Source: Guyanagaster necrorhizus (Eukaryota; Basidiomycota; Agaricomycetes; Agaricales; Physalacriaceae). From it: a DNA stretch of 64,000 nt. Below are positions 54,585 to 64,000 of the stretch, piece by piece; positions within the stretch are counted from its first letter, which is position 1; each line of letters starts with the position of its first letter. The notes under the pieces were generated by a model. The model worked only from the letters and a program-made list of their open reading frames with translations. It was not told the DNA's origin and searched no databases. Made by a program: the position numbers and the translations under genes. The DNA is taken from the NCBI RefSeq assembly GCF_019112545.1, contig NW_025064888.1, positions 1,243,620 to 1,307,619 of the forward strand, written 5' to 3'.

Positions 54585-56440
54585 TGCTTGGCCCTGTCTT
54601 TTACCTCCTTGACCTTCATTTCCAGTCTGAGGGCTTTGTCTTCCTTCTGTAACTCAGCAATTTGCACCTGGATGTCTTTCCTGATGCACTTGTTCTTCTG
54701 CAGGCAGTCCTGTGCTATGTGGCCCTTTTGGCCACAGTTGAAGCACTTCCCCTCCTTCTTGAGTTGATCCACATCCATTGGCTTTCCTGTTCTGGTAAAT
54801 ATCATGCCCATACCAGTTTTCTTCTCACTGTATGAGGAAGTTAAGGAAGCACCACTAGGCTTGGCAGGTGTGGTTGAATTGGGAGAGGTGGACTTCATGC
54901 CCTGAGTTTGATGCTTCTGTCCTCCTGTCAAGATGTTCTGTTCTGCCTTCTGTCACTGCCTTTTCTTGTATATGGTGACAATGTGAGCCTTCCATTCATC
55001 ATATCCCTTTGGGATATTCTGTCCAATCACTGAGATCATTGTCAGATAGGAGGCCAGCACTCCTATTTTCATGTACTTGACCATTCATCCAGTGTCTGTG
55101 ATGTCATTGTGAACTCCAGCAAGCTTCCTGAGTTGTTTCAGCTTATCAAAGTATTTTGTGGCCAGCTTGTCTCCTATCTTATAGTCCTTCATTTTCTGTT
55201 TGTGGATTTCCTAAATAGCAGAGTCCATAAACTTGTTGATCACCATCTGTTTGAACACCAGCCACAAGGCATATTGGTGGTGTTATCATATGGTTGACCA
55301 GAACATGGGGGCAAGAAGCACCCATCATGTTTTTGCCTTGTCTTTTAGGTACATGAAGGCAAAGCCAACCTTGTACATGTCAAGAATGAAGAACAGAGCA
55401 TACACCTGGAAGTATTGGTCACAGTTGGTCAGGAACCAGTCTATATCATCAGATGCCCCTTTAAAGAGGTGGAGTTTTCATAGGAGATCAGGTCAGCAAT
55501 TAAGAACAGCAGTGTCAGCTGCTAGTGCTATCATGGAGTTTGGTATTCCATTGAAGGGCAGAACATTTCAGATCACTGGTGGTCCTGGGAACAAATGGAG
55601 AGAGTTGTCATCTGTGACAGGACTTCCCAGTGGTAGTGCCTTCTTGCACATAATTTGTCTATTTTAAATGGTGAAGCCTAGTTCTACTGCTTTGGAGTTA
55701 TTTTCTTCTGAGGCTGGAGCTTGATCACTCCCCTCAGCCTCATCTGGTGAGGGTTGTCTGCCAAAGGGTCAGTGCATTGGCTGAGTCCACAGATTCTGGT
55801 AGGGATTTCTTAGCCTTGGCTGGCTTTGAGTAAGCTGAGATGCCATGCTGCAAATGGCTGAGGTTGTGAATGTATATCAGAAGGAGTTGGTTCAGATAGA
55901 GGAGGCTATAAATATAGCTTGGCTGGATGCCACACTTGATGTCCATGGCATTGGCCCAATATCATACTTAGACTTATATACTGGAAGCAGCACTAGTTGA
56001 TATCCTAAATATTTTTTATTATAAATAAAAATGGCCACATATTAAATAATGTCCATATGCTTGACTTAGTCAGTGGCAGTGTACCTTTGTCCCATGAGTG
56101 ACACCAACCAGGTGTCATCTGTCCATAATGTGGCTGCACCCTCCCAGTACAGCCATAAAAATTTCTCCTCACACTCTGCTCATGCCCTTTCTGCCAACTC
56201 TTCATCCATTACTTGTTGTTTGAATACACTTGCTCACTCAGGTAGTGAGTCTTTCTTGTTATCTGCCTTGCTGTCTATGATTCTCTCATCCTTCTCAAGG
56301 AGGGAACTGTCATGCAGATCATAGATTTCTGAGGCATCTGGTTGGGCTGCTATTCTGCTGCTGACTGCTGGATCCTGCATCTCCAAATCTGGGGTGAGGA
56401 GAAGGCTCTTGCCTCCTTCTTTGCTGTTCCTCTGCATTCC
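54581..56440 (-). pseudogene. Gy5 gag: acidic N-terminus, helical block, capsid, CCHC knuckle
   Basis: The knuckle CFNCGQKGHIAQDC (54710-54755) is intact. The capsid lies at about 54950-55500. The helical block (LWTDDTWLVSLMGQRYTATD) is near 56050-56110 and the acidic start (SSLLEKDERIIDSKADNKKD) at 56240-56310, with a start codon at 56437. It aligns with Gy3 gag throughout. Confidence 0.78.
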
Positions 56441-57850
56441 TTCTCACTGCTTCTGCCACCACTGTTTGATGGTGTCAGCAGAAGTTTCTGTAGAATCTGG
56501 GTCAGAGGAAGAGGGTGGTAATAGGTCTGTCCAGAACTCACTTGAAGTCTCTGATAGGGTCAATGTGCTCATTGTCACCTCTGATGCTTCCACTAATATT
56601 TCAGCAGTGGTCACCATACTCTGGAATGTCATCAGTCTTGGCAATTGAGTCAGTCCCATAGAAAAGCAGATGGTTGTTGTCAAGGTTGAGTGATGCTCTT
56701 CAGTGGACATTGTCTGTGTGGATGATACCCTCTAAAGATTCCACTCAGAGGTCAGATTCTGAGAGAGCAGAGGTACTTGGCTCTTGGAATGGGGAATCAG
56801 GTTCAGTGGTGGCAATGTCAGGGGTACTGGTATAAGGGCTCCCTGAGCCTATCCTCCACTCTGTGGCCTCTCACCTTCAGAGGTATTGTCTGAAGATAGT
56901 GTCCTCCCAAGTGGCCTCATACTCTTTATGCTCCTGCTCTCATATGTACTTGGCAAGGGACTCAGCATGTCAAATTTCATCCTCATGAGGGAGGACCAGG
57001 TTGATGGGATTGGCTTGTTGTAGTATGCTTGGTGGCATTCATATGCTTCCTGTTCTGCTTGGAACACTGCTGCCCTAGCAGTGCTCCATTCACTCAGCTG
57101 CAGCTGCTGCTGTCCACCAATATCTTTCTTCATTGCTGTTGTCAGTGAAGTATACATCATCAGTTCTGATAATGCCTGTTCTTCCTCTCTCATTATTAGT
57201 GCTCTGGTTTCCAATGTAGATCTCTCTGAGAATACTTTCTCTGCTTCTGGTTGGTGTTATATATAGGGATCCATAGCTGTTGTTTGATGAGATACTTCAG
57301 GTCCTTGAAGCCACCCTAGAGGCATCAAGAGAGTCTCTGGCATGGTGTCCAATGCCAGACTCAGAGGGCACTGTTGAGGGAGTTGCTCTCATCATAGGAA
57401 TGTGGCTGGAGACATCTGTCTGCTCAATGCATGGGATAGGCATATCAGGCCTTGGTCTTTGAAACTTTGTAGCCTAAAGGTTGCTATTGTTTTTGATGAT
57501 TGCTATCAGGGGTCATGGTGGGTATCAGTGGTCTGCTTCTTCCCTAAGATGCTGCAAATGTGAGTTCCCAGAGTTGGCTTCAGATATGGTTCCTTCTGCA
57601 GGCTGGAAGGACTGTTGAGTAGAGAGAGGAATGTCATGAAAAGAGAGGTCAGAGGTGACATTTCATAGGATTTGTTGAATTTGTTGGAAAGCCTGATAGT
57701 GTCTGACTACCCACATAGTGATGGATTGGCATCTCCTACAAAGTTGAATGATTGCCAGTAAACCTAAAAGCATACCTATAATGACTGCTAATAGTTTAAA
57801 ATACTCATCAGTGATATCAGAGGTTAGAGTGGATGAAGAAGGTGGCATTC
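56441..57850 (-). pseudogene. Gy5 upstream ORF with N-terminal membrane segment
   Basis: It starts at 57848 with DEYFKLLAVIIGMLLGLLAI followed by RCQSITMWVVRHYQAFQQIQ, the most Gy3-like copy of the membrane segment. The middle part has MREEEQALSELMMYTSLTTA and WSTARAAVFQAEQEAYECHQ (56849-57214), which suggests a helical, possibly coiled-coil, central region not obvious in Gy3. Stops interrupt it. Confidence 0.65.
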
Positions 57851-57890
57851 AGCTTCTCAGCACAATTGGACTTGAGAAAGAGAAGCTAGA

Positions 57891-57904
57891 AGCTTTGAGC
57901 TAAT
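57891..57904 (-). other. Gy5 primer-binding site
   Basis: On the plus strand AGCTTTGAGCTAAT adjoins the LTR. The LTR start motif here is AGCTTCAAGCTAA (minus strand): the two differ by TG versus CA, exactly what an ancestral CG in both would give. Confidence 0.65.
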
Positions 57905-58361
57905 TGTTAGACCCAAGTGGCATATGACTATAAACATGTGATAAACTGATGTCACTTTGCACTTTGAGTGGAATGTCAGAGTTCACTGATGTGAATATTG
58001 ATTGTGTGCCTCAAGGCCTTGTGATTGGCTTGAGAGAGGAGATTGGTATAAATAAACTTTAGCTTGAAGCTGGATTTTACCAGTGAGAGTGAGCTATCTT
58101 ATATACTGTACATGTTGCTGCTAATTATACTACTGCCTATTGTATGTTGTTAAGTTCCTTGTGTCTATTGTCTTTAGGCATTGCTACTGTATACAAAGAG
58201 TTTGTTATGCATTATTAGGCAACATTGTTATATTAGAAGATAATGACTGATCAGGCTTATTGTGCTGATTAAGCCTGTCCCATGGTCTTAAGTGCTTGTT
58301 GATGCTCTGACTAAGCATAAATAGGGGTAATAAAGAAAAAAAAAAGCATAAAATTGTAACA
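57905..58361 (-). repeat. Gy5 5' LTR (457 bp)
   Basis: It has the same length and ends as 50198-50654. Its outer end is AAATTGTAACA, followed by CTTAT. Confidence 0.93.
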
Positions 58362-58366
58362 CTTAT
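58362..58366. other. Target site duplication CTTAT, right copy (Gy5)
   Basis: It is an exact match to 50193-50197. Confidence 0.9.
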
Positions 58367-58863
58367 ATACATTTTCTAGTGCAATAAATAGTCTTACTTA
58401 TTATAAACATCTGTGAGTTGAAACTAAAGAGTATATAAGACATGCATAAAACAATAGACATTGTCTGTTAGTGAGACATTAATCATGAGCTGTAGCATAA
58501 TAGTGTAAGTTGTCTGGTATAGTCATAGTTACCAGCCCATGATCAGATAGATATGTTAAGCATTCATAATAAGATAAGATAAGTGAGAAATTCATAATAT
58601 ATACTCTGAAAACAATTCTTTCAACTAGTCAGAATTTAATCTCTAGTACCTAAACAAGTGTCCAGAAGAATCAGATATATAAACTCTTACACTAGTAGCT
58701 ATTTTCTCAAAGAGCTTGATGTTTTTTATAATTACTCAGCTACCTATATATAAATTATACTATACTACTCTATAATTATAACACTCACTCTTAAGCTATA
58801 TAGAGTATGCTTGATTTATATAGAGATTCACTGTATGGTACAGTTGTATAAGTGCCATTATAC
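58367..58863. other. AT-rich spacer with the tail of the split LTR
   Basis: The first bases continue the LTR at 49998-50197. The rest is very AT-rich (TATATATAAATTATACTA near 58745) with no recognisable gene or element end. Confidence 0.4.
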
Positions 58864-59319
58864 TGTTAGACTCAAGTTGCATGTGATCAAAACACATGAT
58901 AAACTAGCATAGTTTCATGTTCAAACCATCCACTAGAGTTCACTATTATACTTTGTTGACCAAATACCTCAAGGCCTTTGCAAGATAGCTTGAGAATGAA
59001 ATGAGATAAATAAACTTTAGCTCAAAGCTGGGGTTATACCAGCAAGAGCCATCCTACTTATATACTACAGACTGTTCAACTATAAATAATACTTCATATT
59101 GTGTCTATGCTAGTTGTTATGTCTTTTGTCCTTGGGTGTCATTACTATCTACAAAAAGTCTATTATGCATTGTTGAGCATTGTCATTATATCAGAAGACA
59201 ATGATGAACTAGGCCTGTTATGATGACTAAGCCTATCTCATGGTCTTAAGTGCTGGGCCTAGCACTCTGACTAAGCATAAATAGGGGTTAAAGGCAAGAA
59301 AAGAGTAAAAATCATAACA
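58864..59319 (-). repeat. Gy6 3' LTR (456 bp)
   Basis: It runs from TGTTAGACTCAAGTTGC to AAAAATCATAACA, followed by the inverted polypurine tract TTACCCCCTCCTTAAGACC, identical to that of Gy3. Confidence 0.92.
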
Positions 59320-62300
59320 TTACCCCCTCCTTAAGACCATCATCCTGATAACTTAATTTAGGGATAATTTATAGTCCTGAATTATATCATCAGCATTCAT
59401 ACATTTTTCATTTATCTATTGGTTAGATTCAGGGCCATAGCCCTTCCAACTGACCAGATAATTGACAGTAGTTGTGGGTCTGCTGTCTTGAGCTTGTATT
59501 TTACAGAGTTGATGATTGAGGACTTGCTTGATTTTGTACTGTTCCTCATCTTCAATGAGGTTGAGAGGCAGTGGATGTGGTTGCTGTTGGTTTGGAAATG
59601 CCAGCACAATAAAAGGGGTGAGGAGAGATTCATTGAAGATATCATGGATCTTTCAACTGGCTGGAAGATGGAGTTTATAAGCAGAGACTCCAACTTTTAT
59701 AAGAATTGGGAATGGCCTGATTCACTTGTCATCAAGTTTTTGCTTGGGACAGAGAAGATGTAGATTGATGATATCCAACCAAACTTTATTGTTGATGTTA
59801 TAGATATGTGTGATAGTATGATGTTTGTCATACTGCTTCTTCATGGAGGTGGCTGCTTTTTCAAGTGTGGTTTGGGTCTCCTTGTGAATTTGAGTCATTG
59901 TTTGCACAAAGTCAGTGGAGGCTGGTGTTGTTGTATGAGCTCATTCCATGGAGGTGACATTGGGATGTCAGCCATAGTTGACAAAGAAGGGGGTCTTTCC
60001 AGTGGCAGAATAGACACAGTTGTTGTGTTAGAAGGCTGTGAGAGCAAGCTATTCTATCCAATCATCTTGATGATAGTTGATGAATAACCAGAGGTATTTT
60101 TCAACCTTCTGATTAATGTGTTCTGTTTGGCTGTCTGTCTGCAGATGATAGATCATAGATACATTTTATCAGATGTTGAGTAACTGATATAAATTGTCAA
60201 GGAATTTTGAGATGAATTGTGGTCCTCAGTCTAAAATTACAACCTGAAGCATTCTATACTTGATATATACTTCATCACAAAGTATTTTAGCCCACCCCTC
60301 CAAAGTCAACTCCATTGAGTATGTGATTGAAATAATCACCTTTAAAAAGTGACCAGTGATGATAAGAATTGCATCATACCCATTGCAGTTGGATAGACCA
60401 GTGATCATATCCACTGACATGTGGATCCAGAGTGACTGAGAAACCTCATTTGGATGGAGTGGTGTGGCTCATGGTTGGTTCAATGATTTTTCTCTTTGAC
60501 AGGTTTCACATCTCTTGATATAGTGCTCAATGTCTTAGCCTATCTTCAGCCACCAGTACTCCTGTAGGATCAGTTTCTTGGTCTTGGCAATTTCTGGATG
60601 CCTTGCAGTCATGTGGTCATAGAACATGGCAATGATCTCACTATGAAGTTGCTGGTCACATGGAATGTAGATCCATCTATTATAACAGATCAACCCTTCT
60701 TTCTTCATCATGCCTTGCTTGTGATTCAGCAATGGGGCCATGTATTGGTTTCACTTGCTGTTATCTTGAGTTGCACTCTTGATTCTTTCATAGATTTTCT
60801 CCTCTGTCAGCATTATCATTTCCCAAAAATATTCAGGTTTTAATAATGTTACTCTTTTATTGTCTGTGCTCCTCTGGTCATAGTCAATGCAGCAACTAAG
60901 TAGATCCACCTTTTTATTGGTAGCTCCAGCCTTGTGATGGAGAGTGTATTTGTATTGGGTGAGTTCCATTATCCAATGTGCTTGTTGTCAATTAAGCTTC
61001 TGGGGCTGTCAGAAGTATTGAAGATTTTGATGATCAGTCCAAACTTCAAAGGTCTGGACAATGCCAATCAAGTAGTGATGGCATTCTTCTAAGGCAACCA
61101 TTATTGTGAGCAACTCCTTGTCATAAATCTTGTAGTTCTGCTTGATAATCATCAGGGCCTTAGAGAGAAAGGCAACTGGGCACCATTTTCCATCTTGTTC
61201 CTGAGACAGTATAGCTCCAATCACCCCCTCACTCAAGTTGGCCTCTACTCAGAATCTCCCTTTCTGTGTTGGGATTGTGAGAATCACATTCTCAGCTAGC
61301 CATTATTTTAGATCATCAAATGCTGTTTTCTGAGAGTATCTCCAGCTCTAGGGCATGTTTCTAGTTAGTTGAGTCATTGGGTGTACAATCTTGCTGTAAT
61401 CCTGTATGAACCTCCAGTAGAAGTTGGTGAATCCCAAGAAGAATTGAGGTTCCTTCTTTTTGATCAGGATTGGCCATTCAGTTATTCCAGCTACTTTGAC
61501 AGGGTCCATCCAAATACTTCCTTCACTGATGATGACCCCAAGGTATTCTGTCTCCAAGACTTCAAATTCACATTTCTCTGCCTTGAGAAACAACTTGTGT
61601 TTCCTCATCAGCTCAAGTACTTTCTGGACTAATCATCAGTGCTCTTTCCAGTCCCTGGATATGATAAGAATGTTATCCAGATAGATGGTAACCTTCTCAG
61701 TGGCAATGAGATCCTTGAAGATGTCATTCATCATCCATTGGAAGATTGCTGGTGAGTTTGTAAGTCCAAAGAACATTACCATGAGTTTGAAGAGCCCTCA
61801 GTTTGTCTGAAATGTGGCCTTCCACTCATCACCCTCTTTAATGTGCACATTGTTGTACCCCCATTGAACATCCAATTTGATATAGTATTTGGCATCTCTG
61901 AGTTATCCATCAGTTCAGAGATCAAAGAAAGTGGATAACAATTTTTGATTGTCATCTCATTTAGCTTCTGATAATCTTGGACCAGTCAGAGCTTGCCATT
62001 CTTCTTTTTGATGAAAAAGAAAGGTGATGCCATAGGGGACTTTGACAGTCAGATCTGTCCACTGGAAAGGTTCTCATCTAGAAACTTGTCAAGTTCCTAC
62101 TGCTTGTGATTGCTGAGTGGATAAGTTTTGCAGTGGAGATTTGCATTGGCATTGGGAATTAGTTCTATCACATGGTCTTAAGGCTTTGATTCTGATAGTT
62201 CATCAAAGTTTTCCTTGTCAAATAGATCACAATAATCTTGAGCCTATTCCAGAACCATTTCTTTGAATGTTTTCTCTTTCCTCCCAGCATTGGCCTGAGC

Positions 62301-63223
62301 TGCTAGATTGTTGGCATGGTGCACTGCCTGAACATGCAGGGCTTGTTGAAACTTGACAGCAAGAATGGTCTCCCTGTCCTCCATTTTCTCATCCCAGTGA
62401 TCCTTTGAATCTTCATCAGATAACTCAAATGGGATTTTCTGACATTTGCACCATGCAAATGTGATCCTTTTGGTTTTTCAATTGACAAGCAGATTGTGAT
62501 ATATTAGCCAGTCATGTTCCAGGAACACTTATTTAGTTTCTAGATCTGTGACAGCCAGATCAATTCATTCAGAATGATCACTGATAGTGAGTTGTAGCTT
62601 GACAAAGTCAGTAATTGAACTGGCTTGATTCTTGGTGCCATCAGCATTGTATACTGAAATTGAGGCTGCTGTTGCTTGAGTTGGTAATTTGTGCTTGTCA
62701 ACAAAAGTGTGATTGATTGAGCTGCCAGTGCAGCCACTATCAATCAAGACAGTGACTGCATATGTTGATTGATTGATGAGTGTCTCAATTTGGGCCTTAG
62801 TGGTCAGGTCTCATCCTGGAGTCTTAGCTTGTCAGATGTATCTTTGAGGTCCTCAAAGTTTGTCAAGTTATTCCAAGGCTTGGCATCTTTCTGTTTTCTT
62901 CATTCTCTTGATCATCTTATCAATGACCTCTTCAGCTCAGATTTTATGTATCCAATTCTTGAGTACTGCCTTTGCTGCTTCCTCTGTGGGTGCTTCCTTG
63001 ATGGCTCTCTATGTTTATTTGATGTTGAATAGCTTGAGCCATTTAGTGGGGGCCTCTCCTCTTGTTTGGCCTGTAGGCAGTTGAGTTTTGGTTATTGATG
63101 ATTCTTTAGCAGAGAGCATAGTAACCAATGCAGGTATATTTGAATGCACACATAATTTAGACATATTGGTATCTACAAAGAAACTATTAGTCTGTCTGAT
63201 GGCTACTGTTGGTATTCTGCCAA
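59320..63223 (-). pseudogene. Gy6 pol
   Basis: The protease reads MIDSGCTGSSINHTF (62700-62747) with D-S-G intact. The RT N-terminal region is at 61960-62230; the YxDD site near 61670 reads YLDN, so a catalytic Asp is lost. The connection block EYLGVIISEGSIWMDPVK is at 61500-61560. RNase H is at 60900-61240 (SEGVIGAILSQEQDGKW). The integrase is at 59720-60740, with VDMITGLSNCNGYDAILII at 60360-60415. The chromodomain VNYLVSWKGYGPESNQ is at 59416-59470. Stops interrupt it, but long open stretches remain. Confidence 0.85.
63219..63223. other. Probable target site of Gy7 (GCCAA)
   Basis: These are the five bases before the Gy7 LTR; the matching copy would lie to the right of the window. Confidence 0.4.
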
Positions 63224-63683
63224 TGTTACAATTTTTCTCTTTTTCACTCTATTAACCCCTATTTATGCTTAGTCAGAGTGCTAGGATAAACACTTAAGAC
63301 CATGAGACAAAAGCTTAGTCATCACAACTAGGCCAAGTCTGTCATTGTCTTTTGATGCAACAGCATTGTCTAATGATGCACAATCAACCTTTTATATACA
63401 GTAGCAATGCTCAAGGACAAAGAGCATAAAGGACATGATAATGCACAATAGGCAGTAGTATAATTAGCATGGACTTGTACAATATTTAAGGAGGCTTGCT
63501 CTTGCTGGAAACCCCAGCTTCAAGCTAAAGTTTATTCACATATCATTCTATACTCAAGCCAGTTCTAAAGGCCCTGTGACACATTAATCAGAATATGCAT
63601 CAGTGGACTCAGTCAATCACCTGAAGTGTGAGGTGACTTCTGTTTATCATGTGTTTCTGTCCACATGATGCTTGAGTCTAACA
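63224..63683 (+). repeat. Gy7 5' LTR (460 bp)
   Basis: It runs from TGTTACAATTTTTCTC to CTTGAGTCTAACA. It has AATATTTAAG and AGCTTCAAGCTAAA (63516-63529). Primer-binding site and internal sequence follow, so this is a 5' LTR and not a solo LTR. Confidence 0.9.
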
Positions 63684-63697
63684 ATTAGCTCAAAGCT
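63684..63697 (+). other. Gy7 primer-binding site
   Basis: ATTAGCTCAAAGCT directly follows the LTR. It pairs with the LTR motif AGCTTCAAGCTAAA apart from one position decayed differently at an ancestral CpG and one terminal mismatch. Confidence 0.65.
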
Positions 63698-64000
63698 TCC
63701 TACTTTCCTTTCCTCATGCACTATAGTGTGGAGGAAACTGAATGCTCTCAATCAACACATCAGACCCAAACTTTGACTGAGAGTTCTTCAAACTCCTCAC
63801 ATCAATCATTGGTACCTTATTAGGATTATTGGTGATCATTCAGCTGTGCCAGGGATGCCATTCAATCACTGCCTAGGCAATCAGACATTATAATGAGTTT
63901 CAGCATATCTATCATATTCTATACAATGTAACCCTCAACCTCCCCCTTCATGACATCCCTGAATCCCAATGAATGTCCCACCAGCCCCCTTACCCAAAGC
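63684..64000 (+). pseudogene. Gy7 leader and start of upstream membrane ORF (runs off window)
   Basis: From about 63775 the frame reads EFFKLLTSIIGTLLGLLVII, then a block equivalent to QSITAW with a stop in place of Trp, then HILYNVTLNLPLHDIPES. This matches the Gy3 upstream ORF. The start codon appears decayed. The rest of Gy7 is outside the window. Confidence 0.65.

Larger units (their letters stand above)
50198..58361 (-). mobile_element. Gy5: complete but dead Ty3/gypsy chromovirus
   Basis: It has two 457-bp LTRs, a perfect 5-bp duplication and all parts in the usual order on the minus strand. By eye its LTRs differ at nearly 40 positions, all transitions, so it is older than Gy3. CpG is almost absent (one seen at 51611). 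Confidence 0.93.
58864..63223 (-). mobile_element. Gy6: Ty3/gypsy chromovirus, 5' part displaced by Gy7
   Basis: The 3' LTR, chromodomain, integrase, RNase H, RT and protease are present on the minus strand. The element is interrupted at the pol N-terminal linker by the 5' LTR of Gy7; gag, the upstream ORF and the 5' LTR would lie beyond the window. Confidence 0.9.

Noticed and set aside
55233..55667. 144-residue plus-strand open frame in Gy5
   Set aside because: It lies antisense to Gy5 capsid, which is conserved in the other strand.
1..64000. CRISPR arrays, rRNA or tRNA genes, bacterial operons
   Set aside because: No regularly spaced repeats, no cloverleaf or rRNA core sequence was seen; intron structure and retroelement types are fungal.

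Overview
The window is from a filamentous basidiomycete, probably an agaricomycete with a large transposon-rich genome. The two host genes at the left end carry very short GT-AG introns (57 and 64 bp). Almost everything else is LTR retrotransposons of kinds typical of Agaricomycetes: Ty3/gypsy chromoviruses with a C-terminal chromodomain, Ty1/copia elements, and one tyrosine-recombinase (YR/DIRS-type) reverse transcriptase relic. No rRNA, tRNA, CRISPR array or bacterial operon was seen.

Layout. 1-2.5 kb: two convergent host genes with ordinary CpG content. 2.6-3.8 kb: CpG-free relic of an unrecognised protein. 3.8-12.2 kb: an old LTR split by a complete gypsy element (Gy1, minus strand, TSD CACAC). 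12.2-13.3 kb: YR-type RT relic. 13.3-20.2 kb and 24.36-25.58 kb: two halves of ONE young gypsy element (Gy3), facing opposite ways; between and beside them lie the two halves of an older gypsy element (Gy2). 25.7-26.6 kb: copia fragment (Co3). 26.6-30.6 kb: degenerate LTR-like and unassigned sequence. 30.6-43.7 kb: gypsy Gy4 (minus), carrying a chimeric 1.5-kb insert in its RT, a solo LTR in gag (TSD GAATA) and a whole copia element (Co1, TSD GCAAG) in its 5' LTR. 43.7-47.8 kb: copia Co2 (minus), into whose RNase H Gy4 was inserted. 49.2-49.7 kb: solo LTR. 50.2-58.4 kb: complete gypsy Gy5 (minus, TSD CTTAT) inside another LTR. 58.9-63.2 kb: gypsy Gy6 (minus), cut by the 5' LTR of Gy7 (plus), which runs off the window.

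Mutation signature. CpG is nearly absent from all the old elements and persists only in the host genes, in the two Gy3 pieces and at isolated sites. In Gy3 every in-frame stop inside the gene bodies is TGA where arginine CGA is expected; the two Gy3 LTRs differ only by transitions, nearly all at CpG. This is the mark of a CpG-targeted C-to-T process (cytosine methylation decay or a RIP-like system).

How the genes work together. The gypsy copies share one plan: LTR, a primer-binding site complementary to the predicted 5' end of the element's own RNA (Tf1/sushi-type self-priming), an upstream ORF starting with a hydrophobic membrane segment, a Gag with an acidic N-terminal extension, capsid and CCHC knuckle, then protease, RT, RNase H, integrase and chromodomain, a polypurine tract and the 3' LTR. 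The upstream membrane ORF, which overlaps gag in another frame and is kept in five copies, is the least familiar part. Gy3 was inserted into the RT gene of Gy2 and then cut by an inversion; the inverted TSD copies (GTAGA/TCTAC) and the rejoined Gy2 reading frame both support this.
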